64,000 nt of DNA, taken from NCBI GenBank assembly GCA_020636405.1, contig JACJXW010000010.1:1-64000 (forward strand). Reading direction: 5' to 3'. The DNA is from Lewinellaceae bacterium. Its GTDB lineage: Bacteria; Bacteroidota; Bacteroidia; Chitinophagales; Saprospiraceae. Position 1 is the first letter of the stretch; the number at the start of each line of letters is the position of its first letter. Of this stretch, positions 27,186-36,041 are shown one piece after another. Below the pieces are notes generated by a model. The model ran no database searches and was not told where the DNA came from. It saw only the letters and a list, made by a program, of their open reading frames with translations. Position numbers and translations under genes: made by a program.

Positions 27186-28637
27186 TTAATTCTGCCACCC
27201 CTTCCTTTCCTGCTCAATATGCTCCAGTTCCACCCGCACACCATACTTCTCTTCCAGATGTTTGGCCAGAGCGTCGGCAGCATAAACAGAGCGGTGTTGC
27301 CCCCCGGTACAGCCGAAGTTGACGGACAAGCTGGTAAAGCTGCGGTCGATATAGTCCTCCACAGCGCCATCGACAATGCGGAAGACATCGTTGAGGAAGG
27401 ACTCCACCTGGCTGTGGTGTTTGAGGAAATTGATGACCGGTTCGTCGCGCCCGGTGAGTTTTTTGTAGGGCTCGTAACGGCCGGGGTTGTGGATAAAACG
27501 GCAGTCGAAGACGAAGCCGCCGCCGTTGCCGGTGGGGTCTCCCGGGATGCCGTTCTGTTTGTAGGAGAAGCTGTTGATGCGCACCGTGAGCAGGCTGGAG
27601 CTGCCTTTGATCTTATCGAAGGGCTCAAATCTTTTGGAGGCGATCAGGCTTTGCAGAGCCTGCTCCAGTTCGGGCAGCTTGATGGCCAGCTTGTTATTGT
27701 CCAGCAGCCATTTGATATTGCGAAGGGCGAAGGGGATGCTGTTGATGAAGTACTCCTTGCGCTCGTACAGGCCTCGAAACCCATAAGTACCCAGTACCTG
27801 AATACTGCGGATGAACACATATCCATAGTAAAACTCCATGAACTGCTTCCGGTCGAGGGAGATGAGCGTTTCCAGGGTGTCCATATAATGTTCCAGCAGG
27901 CTCTCGCGGATGTCTTCCGGAATGTTGGCCTTGGCCTGGTAGAGCAGGGAAGCCAGGTCGTACTGTAAAGCCCCCCGGCGCCCCCCCTGGTAATCTATGA
28001 AGTAAGGCTCTCCCCCCTTGATCATGATGTTGCGGGTCTGGAAATCGCGGAACATGAAATGGCGGGTGTCGGCCTGCAAAAGGTAATCGGCCAGGCGGTG
28101 CACTTCCTCCTCTAATAATTGCTCGTCGAAAGTGACGTTGGCCAGTTTGAGGAAGTAGTACTTGAAGGTATTGAAATCCCAGAGCATCGATTGTTTGTCG
28201 AATGCCTCGCGGGGGTAACAAACGCTGTAGTCGAGCCCCTCTCCGCCCTCGACCTGCAGGTGGGCCAGTTGCTCCACCACCCGTTTGTAGATGCGGATGA
28301 GGTAATCGGGAAAGTAATCGCCCTTCTGCAGCAGGTAGCTGTACAGGGTGGTAAAGCCCAGGTCTTCCTGCAGATAGACGTGCCCGTCGAGGTTCTCACA
28401 GTAGATCTCCGGCACCGGCAACCCCTTGCTGTGGAAGTGGTGGGAAAAGCTTAGGAAAGCCTGATTCTCCTTCCGGTCCGGATTATAGGCGCCGATGGCG
28501 GTCTTATCGCCGCTTTTCAGGCGGTAGTATATGCGCTGGGAGCCGGAAGGCGCCAGGGGCAGCACCAGGCCTGGTTCTTCGCCGGCCCAATCGTAAAACA
28601 GGCCGCTGAGCGCCTTTTCGATATTTGAAGACCTCAT
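27186..28637 (-). CDS. Sugar-kinase-like (APH/AmgK) domain fused to RapZ C-terminal domain
   Basis: The 483-residue protein joins two domains. Residues about 1-330 are an aminoglycoside-phosphotransferase fold like AmgK (anomeric MurNAc/GlcNAc kinase): MFRDFQTRNIM as catalytic loop (about 195-205) and PYFIDYQGGRRG as metal loop, then LQYDLASLLYQ. Residues about 350-483 match the RapZ C-terminal domain (INSFSYKQNGIP, FVFDCRFIHNPGRYEPY, LTGRDEPVINFL, VNFGCTGGQHRSVYAADALA). In E. coli that domain senses glucosamine-6-phosphate and binds GlmY/GlmZ; its N-terminal P-loop domain is replaced here by the kinase. It overlaps obg by four bases. An amino-sugar recycling or sensing role is an inference. 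Confidence 0.85.
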   Translation of the reverse strand: MRSSNIEKALSGLFYDWAGEEPGLVLPLAPSGSQRIYYRLKSGDKTAIGAYNPDRKENQAFLSFSHHFHSKGLPVPEIYCENLDGHVYLQEDLGFTTLYSYLLQKGDYFPDYLIRIYKRVVEQLAHLQVEGGEGLDYSVCYPREAFDKQSMLWDFNTFKYYFLKLANVTFDEQLLEEEVHRLADYLLQADTRHFMFRDFQTRNIMIKGGEPYFIDYQGGRRGALQYDLASLLYQAKANIPEDIRESLLEHYMDTLETLISLDRKQFMEFYYGYVFIRSIQVLGTYGFRGLYERKEYFINSIPFALRNIKWLLDNNKLAIKLPELEQALQSLIASKRFEPFDKIKGSSSLLTVRINSFSYKQNGIPGDPTGNGGGFVFDCRFIHNPGRYEPYKKLTGRDEPVINFLKHHSQVESFLNDVFRIVDGAVEDYIDRSFTSLSVNFGCTGGQHRSVYAADALAKHLEEKYGVRVELEHIEQERKGWQN

Positions 28638-29644
28638 TCTTCTTCTTCTGAATTTTTATTGATCGTTTCCCACAACAGGTCCTTCAGTTCCGTCAGGCCC
28701 TGTTGAGCAACGGCCGAAATGAAAAGGTAGGGAACGTCTTTGGGAATATCCGCCCGGAGCATCTGCTTGAGTTCCTCGTCGATGAGGTCGCTCTTGGTAA
28801 TGGCCAACACCCGGGGTTTGTCCAGGAGTTCCTCATTATACTGGCGCAGCTCGTTGAGCAATATCTCGTATTCCTTTTTGATGTTGGCCGTATCACAGGG
28901 GATCATGAAGAGCAGAGTGGCATTTCGTTCTATATGGCGCAGGAAGCGATGGCCCAGCCCCTTGCCTTCGTGGGCCTTTTCGATGATGCCGGGGATGTCG
29001 GCAATCACAAAAGAGCGCCCGCCCCGGTATTTGACGATACCCAGGTTCGGCACCAGGGTAGTAAAGGGGTAGTTGGCGATCTTGGGCTTAGCGGCCGTAA
29101 CGACGGAAAGCAGGGTAGATTTGCCTGCGTTGGGAAAGCCCACCAGGCCTACGTCGGCCAGCAGTTTCAGTTCCAGTATCTTCCACTCTTCCTTTCCAGG
29201 TTCTCCGGGCTGAGCGTAGCGGGGCGTCTGGTTGGTGGCCGACTTGAAGTGGGTGTTGCCCTGTCCGCCGCGGCCGCCCTCCGTCAGTATCTTCTCTTCC
29301 CCGTCCTGGGTGATCTCAAAGTGTATTTCACCGGTTTCGGCGTCCTTGGCGACCGTCCCGAGGGGTACCTCCAGGATGATATCTTCTCCATCGGCTCCGG
29401 TCTTGTTATTGGAGCTGCCATTGACACCCCCTCCGGCAATAACGTGTTTGCGGTATTTCAGGGCCAGTAAGGTCCATACATTGCGGTTGCCGCGCAAAAT
29501 GATGTGCCCTCCCCGGCCGCCGTCACCGCCGTCGGGCCCGCCACGCGGATTCTTCCGGTCGCGCATGAAGTGGACCGATCCGGCCCCGCCGGCGCCCGAC
29601 CGGCAACATATTTTCACATAATCTACAAAGTTCTGTTCTGCCAT
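28634..29644 (-). CDS. obg: GTPase Obg (ribosome assembly/stress)
   Basis: Obg binds the 50S subunit and ppGpp and couples growth state to ribosome maturation. The 336-residue protein has the glycine-rich Obg fold (about 1-158, for example GGPDGGDGGRGG and EGGRGGQGNTHFKSATNQTP) and a G domain with G1 GFPNAGKST, G3 DIPG and G4 ITKSD. It lacks the optional OCT domain. It has its own -7 box, and its stop overlaps the start of the kinase-RapZ gene (ATGA), so the two are translationally coupled. Confidence 0.95.
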   Translation of the reverse strand: MAEQNFVDYVKICCRSGAGGAGSVHFMRDRKNPRGGPDGGDGGRGGHIILRGNRNVWTLLALKYRKHVIAGGGVNGSSNNKTGADGEDIILEVPLGTVAKDAETGEIHFEITQDGEEKILTEGGRGGQGNTHFKSATNQTPRYAQPGEPGKEEWKILELKLLADVGLVGFPNAGKSTLLSVVTAAKPKIANYPFTTLVPNLGIVKYRGGRSFVIADIPGIIEKAHEGKGLGHRFLRHIERNATLLFMIPCDTANIKKEYEILLNELRQYNEELLDKPRVLAITKSDLIDEELKQMLRADIPKDVPYLFISAVAQQGLTELKDLLWETINKNSEEEE

Positions 29645-29673
29645 CTCGTCTGCTTACTTCTAGTTTGGGGCTG

Positions 29674-29681
29674 CAAAGATA
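29674..29681 (-). promoter_or_regulatory. -7 box of the obg promoter
   Basis: On the minus strand TATCTTTG (followed by CAG) matches TAnnTTTG 30 bp upstream of the obg ATG. A TTG lies 16 nt further upstream as a possible -33 element. Confidence 0.6.
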
Positions 29682-29834
29682 ATGCTTTGCTCCGTTCCAA
29701 GGTTTTTTCCGGCATAAACCCGCGAAAAATTCAAAAACCTGCCGGTTTTTTTGCTTATTTTGTCCGTATTTATACGTGCTTTTTCTTTAGATTTATGACA
29801 TTTGCGCTAATCAAAATAAACTAAAACCAAGCCC

Positions 29835-31754
29835 ATGGAGCGCCTACGTTACCAGTTGAAATCCTTAGAAAAAATTCCCGTAAAAGTTTGGAAGTCCTCA
29901 GCGGATGGCTGCCGCCACGTCGCCCAGTCCATTGCATTGGCTATCCGGCAAAAACAACAGGAGGGGGAAAAGATCGTTTTAGGCCTGGCAACAGGATCTT
30001 CGCCCATCCAGGTCTATCAGGAACTGGTACGCCTGCATAAGGAAGAAGGGTTGAGCTTCCATAACGTTGTCACCTTCAACCTGGATGAATACTATCCCAT
30101 GCAACCGGACGCGCCGCAGAGCTACGTCCGTTTCATGCATGAATACCTGTTCGACCACATCGACATCAAGCCGGAAAACATCCATATTCCGGACGGCACC
30201 ATCCCCATGGAAAAGGTGGAGAGTTATTGTACTGCTTACGAAAAGGAGATCAATGCCCATGGCGGCCTCGATATTCAGCTGCTGGGTATCGGGCGTACCG
30301 GACACATCGGCTTCAACGAGCCGGGCTCCTGGGAGCATTCCGAGACCCGCCTGGTCCGGCTGGATGCGATCACCCGTAAAGATGCCCTGAAGGATTTCCC
30401 CCACGAGGAGGACGTGCCCTATCGCGCCATCACTATGGGCATCAAGACGATCATGAAAGCCAAAATGATCTACCTTTTGGGCTGGGGCGAACACAAAGCT
30501 GCCGTCTTAATGCGGGCTATCGAAGGGCCGATCACTGCATCAGTGCCTTCTGCCTTCCTCCAGAAGCACCCCAATGTAAAGGCCCATCTCGACCAAAGCG
30601 CCGCCAGCGAACTGACCCGCTTCCAGTCACCCTGGCTCATCGGTATGTGCAACTGGGATGAAGACCTGATCTGCCAGGCCGTCATCTGGTTGTCTCAAAA
30701 ACTCGACAAGCCCATCCTGAAGCTGACCGATGAAGATTATGCCGAGAACAGCCTCAGTGACCTCATCATCGAGCACGCTTCTGCCTACGATATCAACATC
30801 CGCATTTTCAACCGGCTGCAGCATACCATCACCGGCTGGCCTGGCGGCAAACCCAATGCCGACGACAGCACCCGCCCCGAACGCGCCAAGCCGGCCCGTA
30901 AAAGGGCCATCATTTTCAGCCCTCACCCCGATGACGACGTCATCTCTATGGGGGGCACCTTCCTCCGCCTGGTCGACCAGGGCCACGAAGTGCACGTCGC
31001 CTACCAGACTTCCGGTAATATCGCCGTACACGACCATGATGCCCGCCGCTTCATCGAATTCCTCCAGGAAACCGTAAATGGGGATCACGAAAAAGTCGCA
31101 GGCCTACAGGCCCATTACCAGAGTATGATCGATTTTCTGGACCAGAAGGACCCCGGACAGGCGGATACGGCAGAGATTCGCCGCATCAAAGGCATCATCC
31201 GCCGGGGCGAGGCCCGGGCAGCCGCTCGCTTCTGTGGGCTGGACGACGCCCACATCCATTTCCTGGATATGCCCTTCTACGAGACGGGCAGCCCACGGAA
31301 AAAACCGTTGGGAGACGATGATATCGACGTCGTCGCGGAATTACTCGAAAAGATCAAACCTCACCAGGTGTACGGAGCCGGTGACCTGGCTGACCCGCAC
31401 GGCACGCACCGCGTTTGTATAGAGGCCATTTTTGGCGCTTTCGAGAAGCTCAAAGGGCAATCCTGGATCAAGGATTGCTGGCTGTGGCTCTACCGGGGCG
31501 CCTGGCACGAATGGCCCGTGCATGAGATCGAAATGGCAGTGCCGCTCAGCCCGGCGGAACTACGCAAGAAGCGCCAGGCCATCTTCATGCACCAATCGCA
31601 AAAAGACCGGCCCCCCTTCCCGGGAACAGACGAGCGGGAGTTCTGGCAACGCGCCGAAGACCGCAACCAGGCCACTGCCCAGGCCTACCGCAGCCTCGGC
31701 CTTGCTGAATACGAGGCCATGGAAACTTTCCGGCGCTGGAAGTTCGAAGATTAA
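29835..31754 (+). CDS. nagB: Glucosamine-6-phosphate deaminase fused to PIG-L-type deacetylase
   Basis: The N-terminal domain (about 15-290) is NagB-like and would convert glucosamine-6-phosphate to fructose-6-phosphate plus ammonia. Motifs are LGLATGSSPIQVYQEL, VTFNLDEYYPM and LLGIGRTGHIGFNEPGS. The C-terminal domain (about 355-560) is a PIG-L/LmbE zinc deacetylase: IIFSPHPDDDVISMGG supplies the HPDD zinc site and DPHGTHR the third ligand. The 639-residue two-domain form is the usual one in Bacteroidota, so the enzyme may both deacetylate and deaminate amino sugars. It is divergent from obg. Confidence 0.93.
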   Translation: MERLRYQLKSLEKIPVKVWKSSADGCRHVAQSIALAIRQKQQEGEKIVLGLATGSSPIQVYQELVRLHKEEGLSFHNVVTFNLDEYYPMQPDAPQSYVRFMHEYLFDHIDIKPENIHIPDGTIPMEKVESYCTAYEKEINAHGGLDIQLLGIGRTGHIGFNEPGSWEHSETRLVRLDAITRKDALKDFPHEEDVPYRAITMGIKTIMKAKMIYLLGWGEHKAAVLMRAIEGPITASVPSAFLQKHPNVKAHLDQSAASELTRFQSPWLIGMCNWDEDLICQAVIWLSQKLDKPILKLTDEDYAENSLSDLIIEHASAYDINIRIFNRLQHTITGWPGGKPNADDSTRPERAKPARKRAIIFSPHPDDDVISMGGTFLRLVDQGHEVHVAYQTSGNIAVHDHDARRFIEFLQETVNGDHEKVAGLQAHYQSMIDFLDQKDPGQADTAEIRRIKGIIRRGEARAAARFCGLDDAHIHFLDMPFYETGSPRKKPLGDDDIDVVAELLEKIKPHQVYGAGDLADPHGTHRVCIEAIFGAFEKLKGQSWIKDCWLWLYRGAWHEWPVHEIEMAVPLSPAELRKKRQAIFMHQSQKDRPPFPGTDEREFWQRAEDRNQATAQAYRSLGLAEYEAMETFRRWKFED

Positions 31755-31779
31755 AATACCGGCTACAGGAAACCGTGAG

Positions 31780-31823
31780 CAGGGTTCGATCGCCGTCTCA
31801 AAGGACGGTATCGAACCCTGTTT
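31780..31823. terminator. Long hairpin after nagB
   Basis: CAGGGTTCGAT (31780-31790) pairs with ATCGAACCCTG (31810-31820), with an inner CCGTC/GACGG stem (31793-31797 with 31804-31808) and a short TTT tail. It lies between the convergent nagB and adk genes and probably ends transcription. Confidence 0.6.
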
Positions 31824-31909
31824 GCATTATTTCCGAAATGCTTTCGCGTATACCAGGCTATAAGAAAAGAAAATTGGTTAGGACTGAAGGTTTTCAATAA
31901 CAGCGGCCA

Positions 31910-32485
31910 TCAGGCCAAGCTGTCGATCCCGGCGCATAACCGGCCGAAGATCTCTTCGATACTGCCTACGCCGTGCACTTTGGAAGCTTTGCCCTTGGCA
32001 GCGTAGTAGTCGAAAACAGGGGTCGTTTCGTTTTTGTACACCTCTATGCGGTTGCGGATGATGGACTCGTCAGTATCATCAGAGCGGCCGGAAGTCTCTC
32101 CCCGCAGCAAGAGGCGCTTAACAAGTTCGTCATCCGGTACATCCAGCATGAGCAGCAGGGAAACCTCATTGCCGTTCTCCGCCAACAGGTTATCCAGAGC
32201 ATCAGCCTGGGGGACGGTACGCGGAAAACCGTCGAAGATGTAGCCTTCAACGTCGAGGTTAGCCTCCACTTTGTTGCGCAGCATGCCGACGGTAACCTCG
32301 TCAGGCACCAGTTCGCCCTTTTCGATGTAGCTTTTCGCTTCCTTTCCGAGAGGCGTGTTGTTACCCATCTCGTAGCGGAAAAGGTCGCCGGTGGAGATGT
32401 GCAGCAGCTCATACTTTTCAACGAGCTTGGCAGCCTGGGTGCCCTTCCCGGAACCCGGAGGGCCAAAGAGTATTAAATTGATCAT
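31910..32485 (-). CDS. adk: Adenylate kinase (short-lid form)
   Basis: Adk converts AMP plus ATP to two ADP. The 191-residue protein starts at ATG 32485 with MINLILFGPPGSGKGTQAAK (P-loop) and has the AMP-binding segment FDGFPRTVPQADAL and the lid region RGETSGRSDDTDE. The lid is the short type of eukaryotic AK1, about 27 residues less than in E. coli, and lacks zinc ligands; this is common in Bacteroidota. The longer frame to 32524 adds no conserved residues. Confidence 0.96.
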   Translation of the reverse strand: MINLILFGPPGSGKGTQAAKLVEKYELLHISTGDLFRYEMGNNTPLGKEAKSYIEKGELVPDEVTVGMLRNKVEANLDVEGYIFDGFPRTVPQADALDNLLAENGNEVSLLLMLDVPDDELVKRLLLRGETSGRSDDTDESIIRNRIEVYKNETTPVFDYYAAKGKASKVHGVGSIEEIFGRLCAGIDSLA

Positions 32486-32627
32486 GTAGTGTTGTGGTTT
32501 AGTCAAACACTTGGAAACCTTCATTTCAGAAGAAGCGAAAATACAAAAAATGGTGAGATATGAGGTTTTTTAGGGAGGATTCGGCCGGAGGATTGAATAT
32601 CGGGAAAAAAGGATCAATTCCTTACCC

Positions 32628-33173
32628 CTACTGCAACACGTCCCGCGCCGAGTAGATCTTAGGTTCCCAATAGCTCGATTTGGAAATGTTGTCGATGACC
32701 ACACCCCGGGAGGTGCTGTGGATGACTTCGATACCTTCCCGGCTGTTGCGCACCACCATGGCAACGTGGAAGACCTGTCCGGCAGGGCTTCGCTTGAAGA
32801 AGATGAGGTCGCCCGGCTGAGCGTCTTCCACCCGAATCTTTTTGCCTTCCTTGGCCTGATAGCGGGAACTCGGGGAAAGGGTGACGTCGAACTTTTTCAT
32901 TACGTAGGAGGTAAGCCCCGAACAGTCGAAGCTTTTAGGGCCCTTGCCCCCTTCCTGATACCTGGCGCCCAGTTGTTTTTTAGCGTAGCTGACCACCTCT
33001 TCCCGCTGCCGGTTACGCTTTTCGACAACCGTCGTCTCGGTAGGTTCAGAACCCGACCCTGCCCGGGAAGGGTTGCGGGGCCCGTTGGGGGTTTCCGTTA
33101 AAAAGGCACAGCGCGTAAGCGAAAAAAGCAGAAAAGCGAACAGGGCCGCCGTTCTCAGAAAAGTCCTGAACAT
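32628..33173 (-). CDS. NlpC/P60 (C40) peptidoglycan endopeptidase, lipoprotein
   Basis: The 181-residue lipoprotein has a signal peptide ending in a lipobox (FLLFSLTRC), a low-complexity linker, and one NlpC/P60 domain. The catalytic Cys is in KSFDCSGLTSYVM, the His in VFHVAMVV, and ARYQEGGKGP precedes the catalytic Cys. It would cut D-Glu-diaminopimelate bonds in peptide stems at the cell envelope. It appears to be monocistronic. Confidence 0.93.
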   Translation of the reverse strand: MFRTFLRTAALFAFLLFSLTRCAFLTETPNGPRNPSRAGSGSEPTETTVVEKRNRQREEVVSYAKKQLGARYQEGGKGPKSFDCSGLTSYVMKKFDVTLSPSSRYQAKEGKKIRVEDAQPGDLIFFKRSPAGQVFHVAMVVRNSREGIEVIHSTSRGVVIDNISKSSYWEPKIYSARDVLQ

Positions 33174-33225
33174 GACGTATATCGGCTTGGGAGGTTATAC
33201 AATCGGAATAATAAACGAGCCGGAT

Positions 33226-34023
33226 TCAGCTTTTATTTTTTTTGAGATGTGAGGGTTTTGTTAACACGAACCTATCCCTGTCCGCCAGAAACTGAAGCTT
33301 ACTACGGAAATCCTGTTGTTTTTCATAGGATAACTGAACGGTAAACAGCCCTTCCACCTGGGCGGCATGGAGCAGTTCTTCTCCGGCGTAGTCGAATGCC
33401 GAGCTATCGCCGGTGTAAGGGAACCCGTTGCCATCGGTACCCACCCGGTTGACGCCCAGGGTATAGGACTGGTTCTCGATAGCGCGGGCTGCCAGCAAGG
33501 TTCGCCAGGCCTGGCGGCGCATCTCCGGCCAGTTGGCGGTATAGATCAGGAGATCGTAGTTCTCGGTGTTGCGGGCCCAGACGGGAAAGCGGAGGTCGTA
33601 GCAGATCAGCGGGAGTACTTTCCAACCTTCTAGCTCTACTACAAGCCGCTGCTGGCCCGGCGTATAGTGTTCGTGCTCACCGGCCAGTGTAAAGAGGTGG
33701 CGCTTATCGTACTTTTCATAAGTGCCATCGGGCCGCACCCAGAGCAGGCGGTTGTAGTAAAGGCCATTCTCCTCGGCGATCATGCTGCCCGTCACTACGG
33801 CGTTCAGCCGGCTGGCCTGCCGGGCCATCCAATCAAAGGTAGGCCCCTCGGTGGGCTCTGCCAGCGGCCGGGCATTCATCGTAAAGCCGGTGGTGAACAT
33901 TTCAGGGAGAACAACCAGGTGAGCAGGGCCGGAAAGCCTGTCCAGCTTTTTGCCCAGGGCTTCGAGGTTGCCCTTTCTGTCCTCCCAGTGCAGAGCCGTT
34001 TGAACTAAAATGACGTGCAGCAT
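33226..34023 (-). CDS. Carbon-nitrogen hydrolase, omega-amidase YafV-like
   Basis: The 265-residue nitrilase-superfamily enzyme has the Glu-Lys-Cys triad: VVLPEMFTTGF, KYDKRHLF and LICYDLRFPVWARN. These and NWPEMRRQAWRTLLAARAIE, with NRVGTDGNGFPYTGDS, match YafV-type omega-amidases, which release ammonia from alpha-ketoglutaramate or ketosuccinamate. The ATG at 34023 gives MLHVILVQTALHWEDR; an ATG two codons earlier is also possible. It is cytosolic. Confidence 0.92.
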   Translation of the reverse strand: MLHVILVQTALHWEDRKGNLEALGKKLDRLSGPAHLVVLPEMFTTGFTMNARPLAEPTEGPTFDWMARQASRLNAVVTGSMIAEENGLYYNRLLWVRPDGTYEKYDKRHLFTLAGEHEHYTPGQQRLVVELEGWKVLPLICYDLRFPVWARNTENYDLLIYTANWPEMRRQAWRTLLAARAIENQSYTLGVNRVGTDGNGFPYTGDSSAFDYAGEELLHAAQVEGLFTVQLSYEKQQDFRSKLQFLADRDRFVLTKPSHLKKNKS

Positions 34024-34113
34024 AGGCATCGGTAGAAATAGCGAAAGAGGTGCAAAGCAATAACTGCGCCTGCACCTCTTTCGGGGCTTTTATAAAATAT
34101 AGGAGCGGGTATC

Positions 34114-34755
34114 CTATTCTTCGCCAGCTTCTTCTCCTTCTTCCTCTCCGGCCTCGTCTCCGACAGCTTTGCCTGCCTTTTCGGCGGCAGCCGTAGCAGA
34201 ACGCAGGGCACGAGGTACTTCCACAGAAGCCACTGGTACACCGGGGGAGTTCAGCACGTCGATGTTTTCCCGGGCGCTGTCAATATCCCGAACCCGGATA
34301 GACTGGTTGAGCTGGAGGTTGGAGATGTCTACCTGAAGCTCGCCAATAAGGTGCTCCGGCGTTGTTTTGATCTTAACCCGGCGCAGTTTCTGGATCAGCT
34401 TGCCACCGTTTTTAACACCTGGGGACACACCTTTGAAACGCAGCGGTACTTCTACCTTTACCGGCACACCCTCGATGAGGCGCAGGAAATCAATGTGTAC
34501 TACTGCATCCGATACCGGGTGCCACTGGATTTCCTTAACGAAGCAACGGTAAGCTTTACCGTCGATGGTGACCTCCGCTACTTTGAAATCCGGCGTATAG
34601 ATCAGATCGCGAACTTCCTTCTGCGTCGTGGAAAAATGAATGGCTTCATCTCCACCATAAAGCACACAGGGGATCTTACCTTCATTCCTGACTGCCTTGG
34701 ACGCTGTCTTTCCGAGGTCTGTGCGCATCTGCCCGCTTATAGCAATTACTTCCAT
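34114..34755 (-). CDS. rplY: Ribosomal protein L25 (TL5/Ctc family)
   Basis: L25 binds 5S rRNA. The 213-residue protein has the N-terminal L25 domain (RNEGKIPCVLYGGDEAIHFS, CFVKEIQWHPVSDAVVHIDF) and the TL5-type C-terminal beta domain (PLRFKGVSPGVKNGGKLIQK, LQLNQSIRVRDI), ending in an Ala/Glu-rich acidic tail. It is the long Ctc type usual in Bacteroidota. A -7 box lies upstream at 34828. Confidence 0.96.
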   Translation of the reverse strand: MEVIAISGQMRTDLGKTASKAVRNEGKIPCVLYGGDEAIHFSTTQKEVRDLIYTPDFKVAEVTIDGKAYRCFVKEIQWHPVSDAVVHIDFLRLIEGVPVKVEVPLRFKGVSPGVKNGGKLIQKLRRVKIKTTPEHLIGELQVDISNLQLNQSIRVRDIDSARENIDVLNSPGVPVASVEVPRALRSATAAAEKAGKAVGDEAGEEEGEEAGEE

Positions 34756-34827
34756 GATTTATCGACTTTGTCGTTAATGCATTCTACGGTTATCTGCCCG
34801 ATTTGGCGTTAATTCCAAAAAGGCACG

Positions 34828-34835
34828 CAAAGATA
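34828..34835 (-). promoter_or_regulatory. -7 box of the rplY promoter
   Basis: TATCTTTG followed by CG on the minus strand matches TAnnTTTG about 73 bp upstream of rplY. It lies between prs and rplY, so rplY can be transcribed on its own. Confidence 0.55.
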
Positions 34836-34877
34836 GATATTTTCCTTTAAAAAGGAAAGCAAGCTTTTTGAAAAACT

Positions 34878-35825
34878 TTAGCCCCCTACAAATAGTGCAG
34901 AAATGGAGCGGTGCTCGTGGGTGTTGCGGATGGCGCGGGAGAACAGCTTGGCGGTGGACAACACCTTGATCTTGCTCGATTTTTCCTTCAGCGGAATGGT
35001 GTCACACACCAGCAGTTCGTCCAGAACGGATTCCTCGATCTTCTGGTAGGCATCGCCGGAAAGTACGGGGTGGGTACACATGGCCCGCACGCTGCGGGCC
35101 CCTTTTTCAATGAGTATTTTGGCGGCGCGGCAGAGTGTTCCTGCCGTATCTACGAGGTCGTCGACAAGGATAACGTCTGCATCTTGTACCTCGCCGATGA
35201 CGGTCATCTCGGCGATTTCATTGGCCCGTTTGCGGTACTTATCGCAAATGACTAGGTTGCGGCTGAAATGTTTGGCGTAGGTGCGCGCCCGCTTGACGCC
35301 GCCCACATCGGGGGAAGCGAAAATGACGTTGCTGAGATCCATCTCCTGCAGGTAAGGGATATAAATGGCCTCGCTTTTGAGGTGGTCGACCGGGATGTCG
35401 AAGAAGCCCTGTATCTGGTCGGCGTGGAAATCCATGGTCATGATCCGGTTGGCTCCGGCGGCTTCCAGCAGGTTGGCGATCATCTTGGCGGAGATGGGCA
35501 CCCTGGGTTTGTCCTTCCGGTCCTGCCGGGCATAACCGAAGTAGGGGATCACCGCAGTAATGTATCCGGCAGAAGCCCGCTTGGCCGCATCGATCATGAG
35601 CAGCAACTCCATGAGGTTTTCCGCCGGAGCGTAGGTGGATTGGATAAAGAATACATAAGCACCCCGGACGGACTCGTTAATCGTGGGCTGCATTTCCCCG
35701 TCACTGAATCGGTAGACTTTGATGTCGCCCAGTGGATGGCCGTAGAATTCGGCGATGTTTTTGGCAAGATATTCCGAAGTTGTTCCGGAAAAGAGTTTTA
35801 CTTCAATCATTGGATTCGTGGACAT
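34878..35825 (-). CDS. prs: Ribose-phosphate pyrophosphokinase
   Basis: Prs makes PRPP from ribose-5-phosphate and ATP for nucleotide, His and Trp synthesis. The 315-residue enzyme has the ATP-binding PYFGYARQDRKDKPRVPISA and the PRPP site VILVDDLVDTAGTL. The ATG at 35825 (MSTNPMIEVKLFSG) is chosen because a -7 box lies just upstream and inside the longer frame that reaches 35894. The product would draw on ribose-5-phosphate from the pentose phosphate genes near 53-57 kb. Confidence 0.96.
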   Translation of the reverse strand: MSTNPMIEVKLFSGTTSEYLAKNIAEFYGHPLGDIKVYRFSDGEMQPTINESVRGAYVFFIQSTYAPAENLMELLLMIDAAKRASAGYITAVIPYFGYARQDRKDKPRVPISAKMIANLLEAAGANRIMTMDFHADQIQGFFDIPVDHLKSEAIYIPYLQEMDLSNVIFASPDVGGVKRARTYAKHFSRNLVICDKYRKRANEIAEMTVIGEVQDADVILVDDLVDTAGTLCRAAKILIEKGARSVRAMCTHPVLSGDAYQKIEESVLDELLVCDTIPLKEKSSKIKVLSTAKLFSRAIRNTHEHRSISALFVGG

Positions 35826-35848
35826 TAGACCGCTCTTAAACCTCTGCC

Positions 35849-35856
35849 CAAAGGTA
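35849..35856 (-). promoter_or_regulatory. -7 box of the prs promoter
   Basis: TACCTTTG on the minus strand matches TAnnTTTG 24 bp upstream of the chosen prs start, and supports that start over the one at 35894. Confidence 0.5.
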
Positions 35857-36041
35857 AGAACTATCGGCCAATTATCTCGGGATTTTTCAATCATTACACG
35901 AGGGTATTCCCAGAAGCCTCTGATTTAGCCGATAAACCCCATGTCTTTGTCGAACACATGAGAATTGTTGCCGTACATGAATTAAGTTTGCCCTTACATT
36001 AATGAGAGAGATCCACCCGAGGGTAATTAATAGTGCGTACT

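Noticed and set aside
27186..28637. Kinase-RapZ fusion as a frameshift or assembly artefact
   Set aside because: The frame is continuous, both domains are complete with their motifs, and from memory similar two-domain proteins occur in other Bacteroidota.
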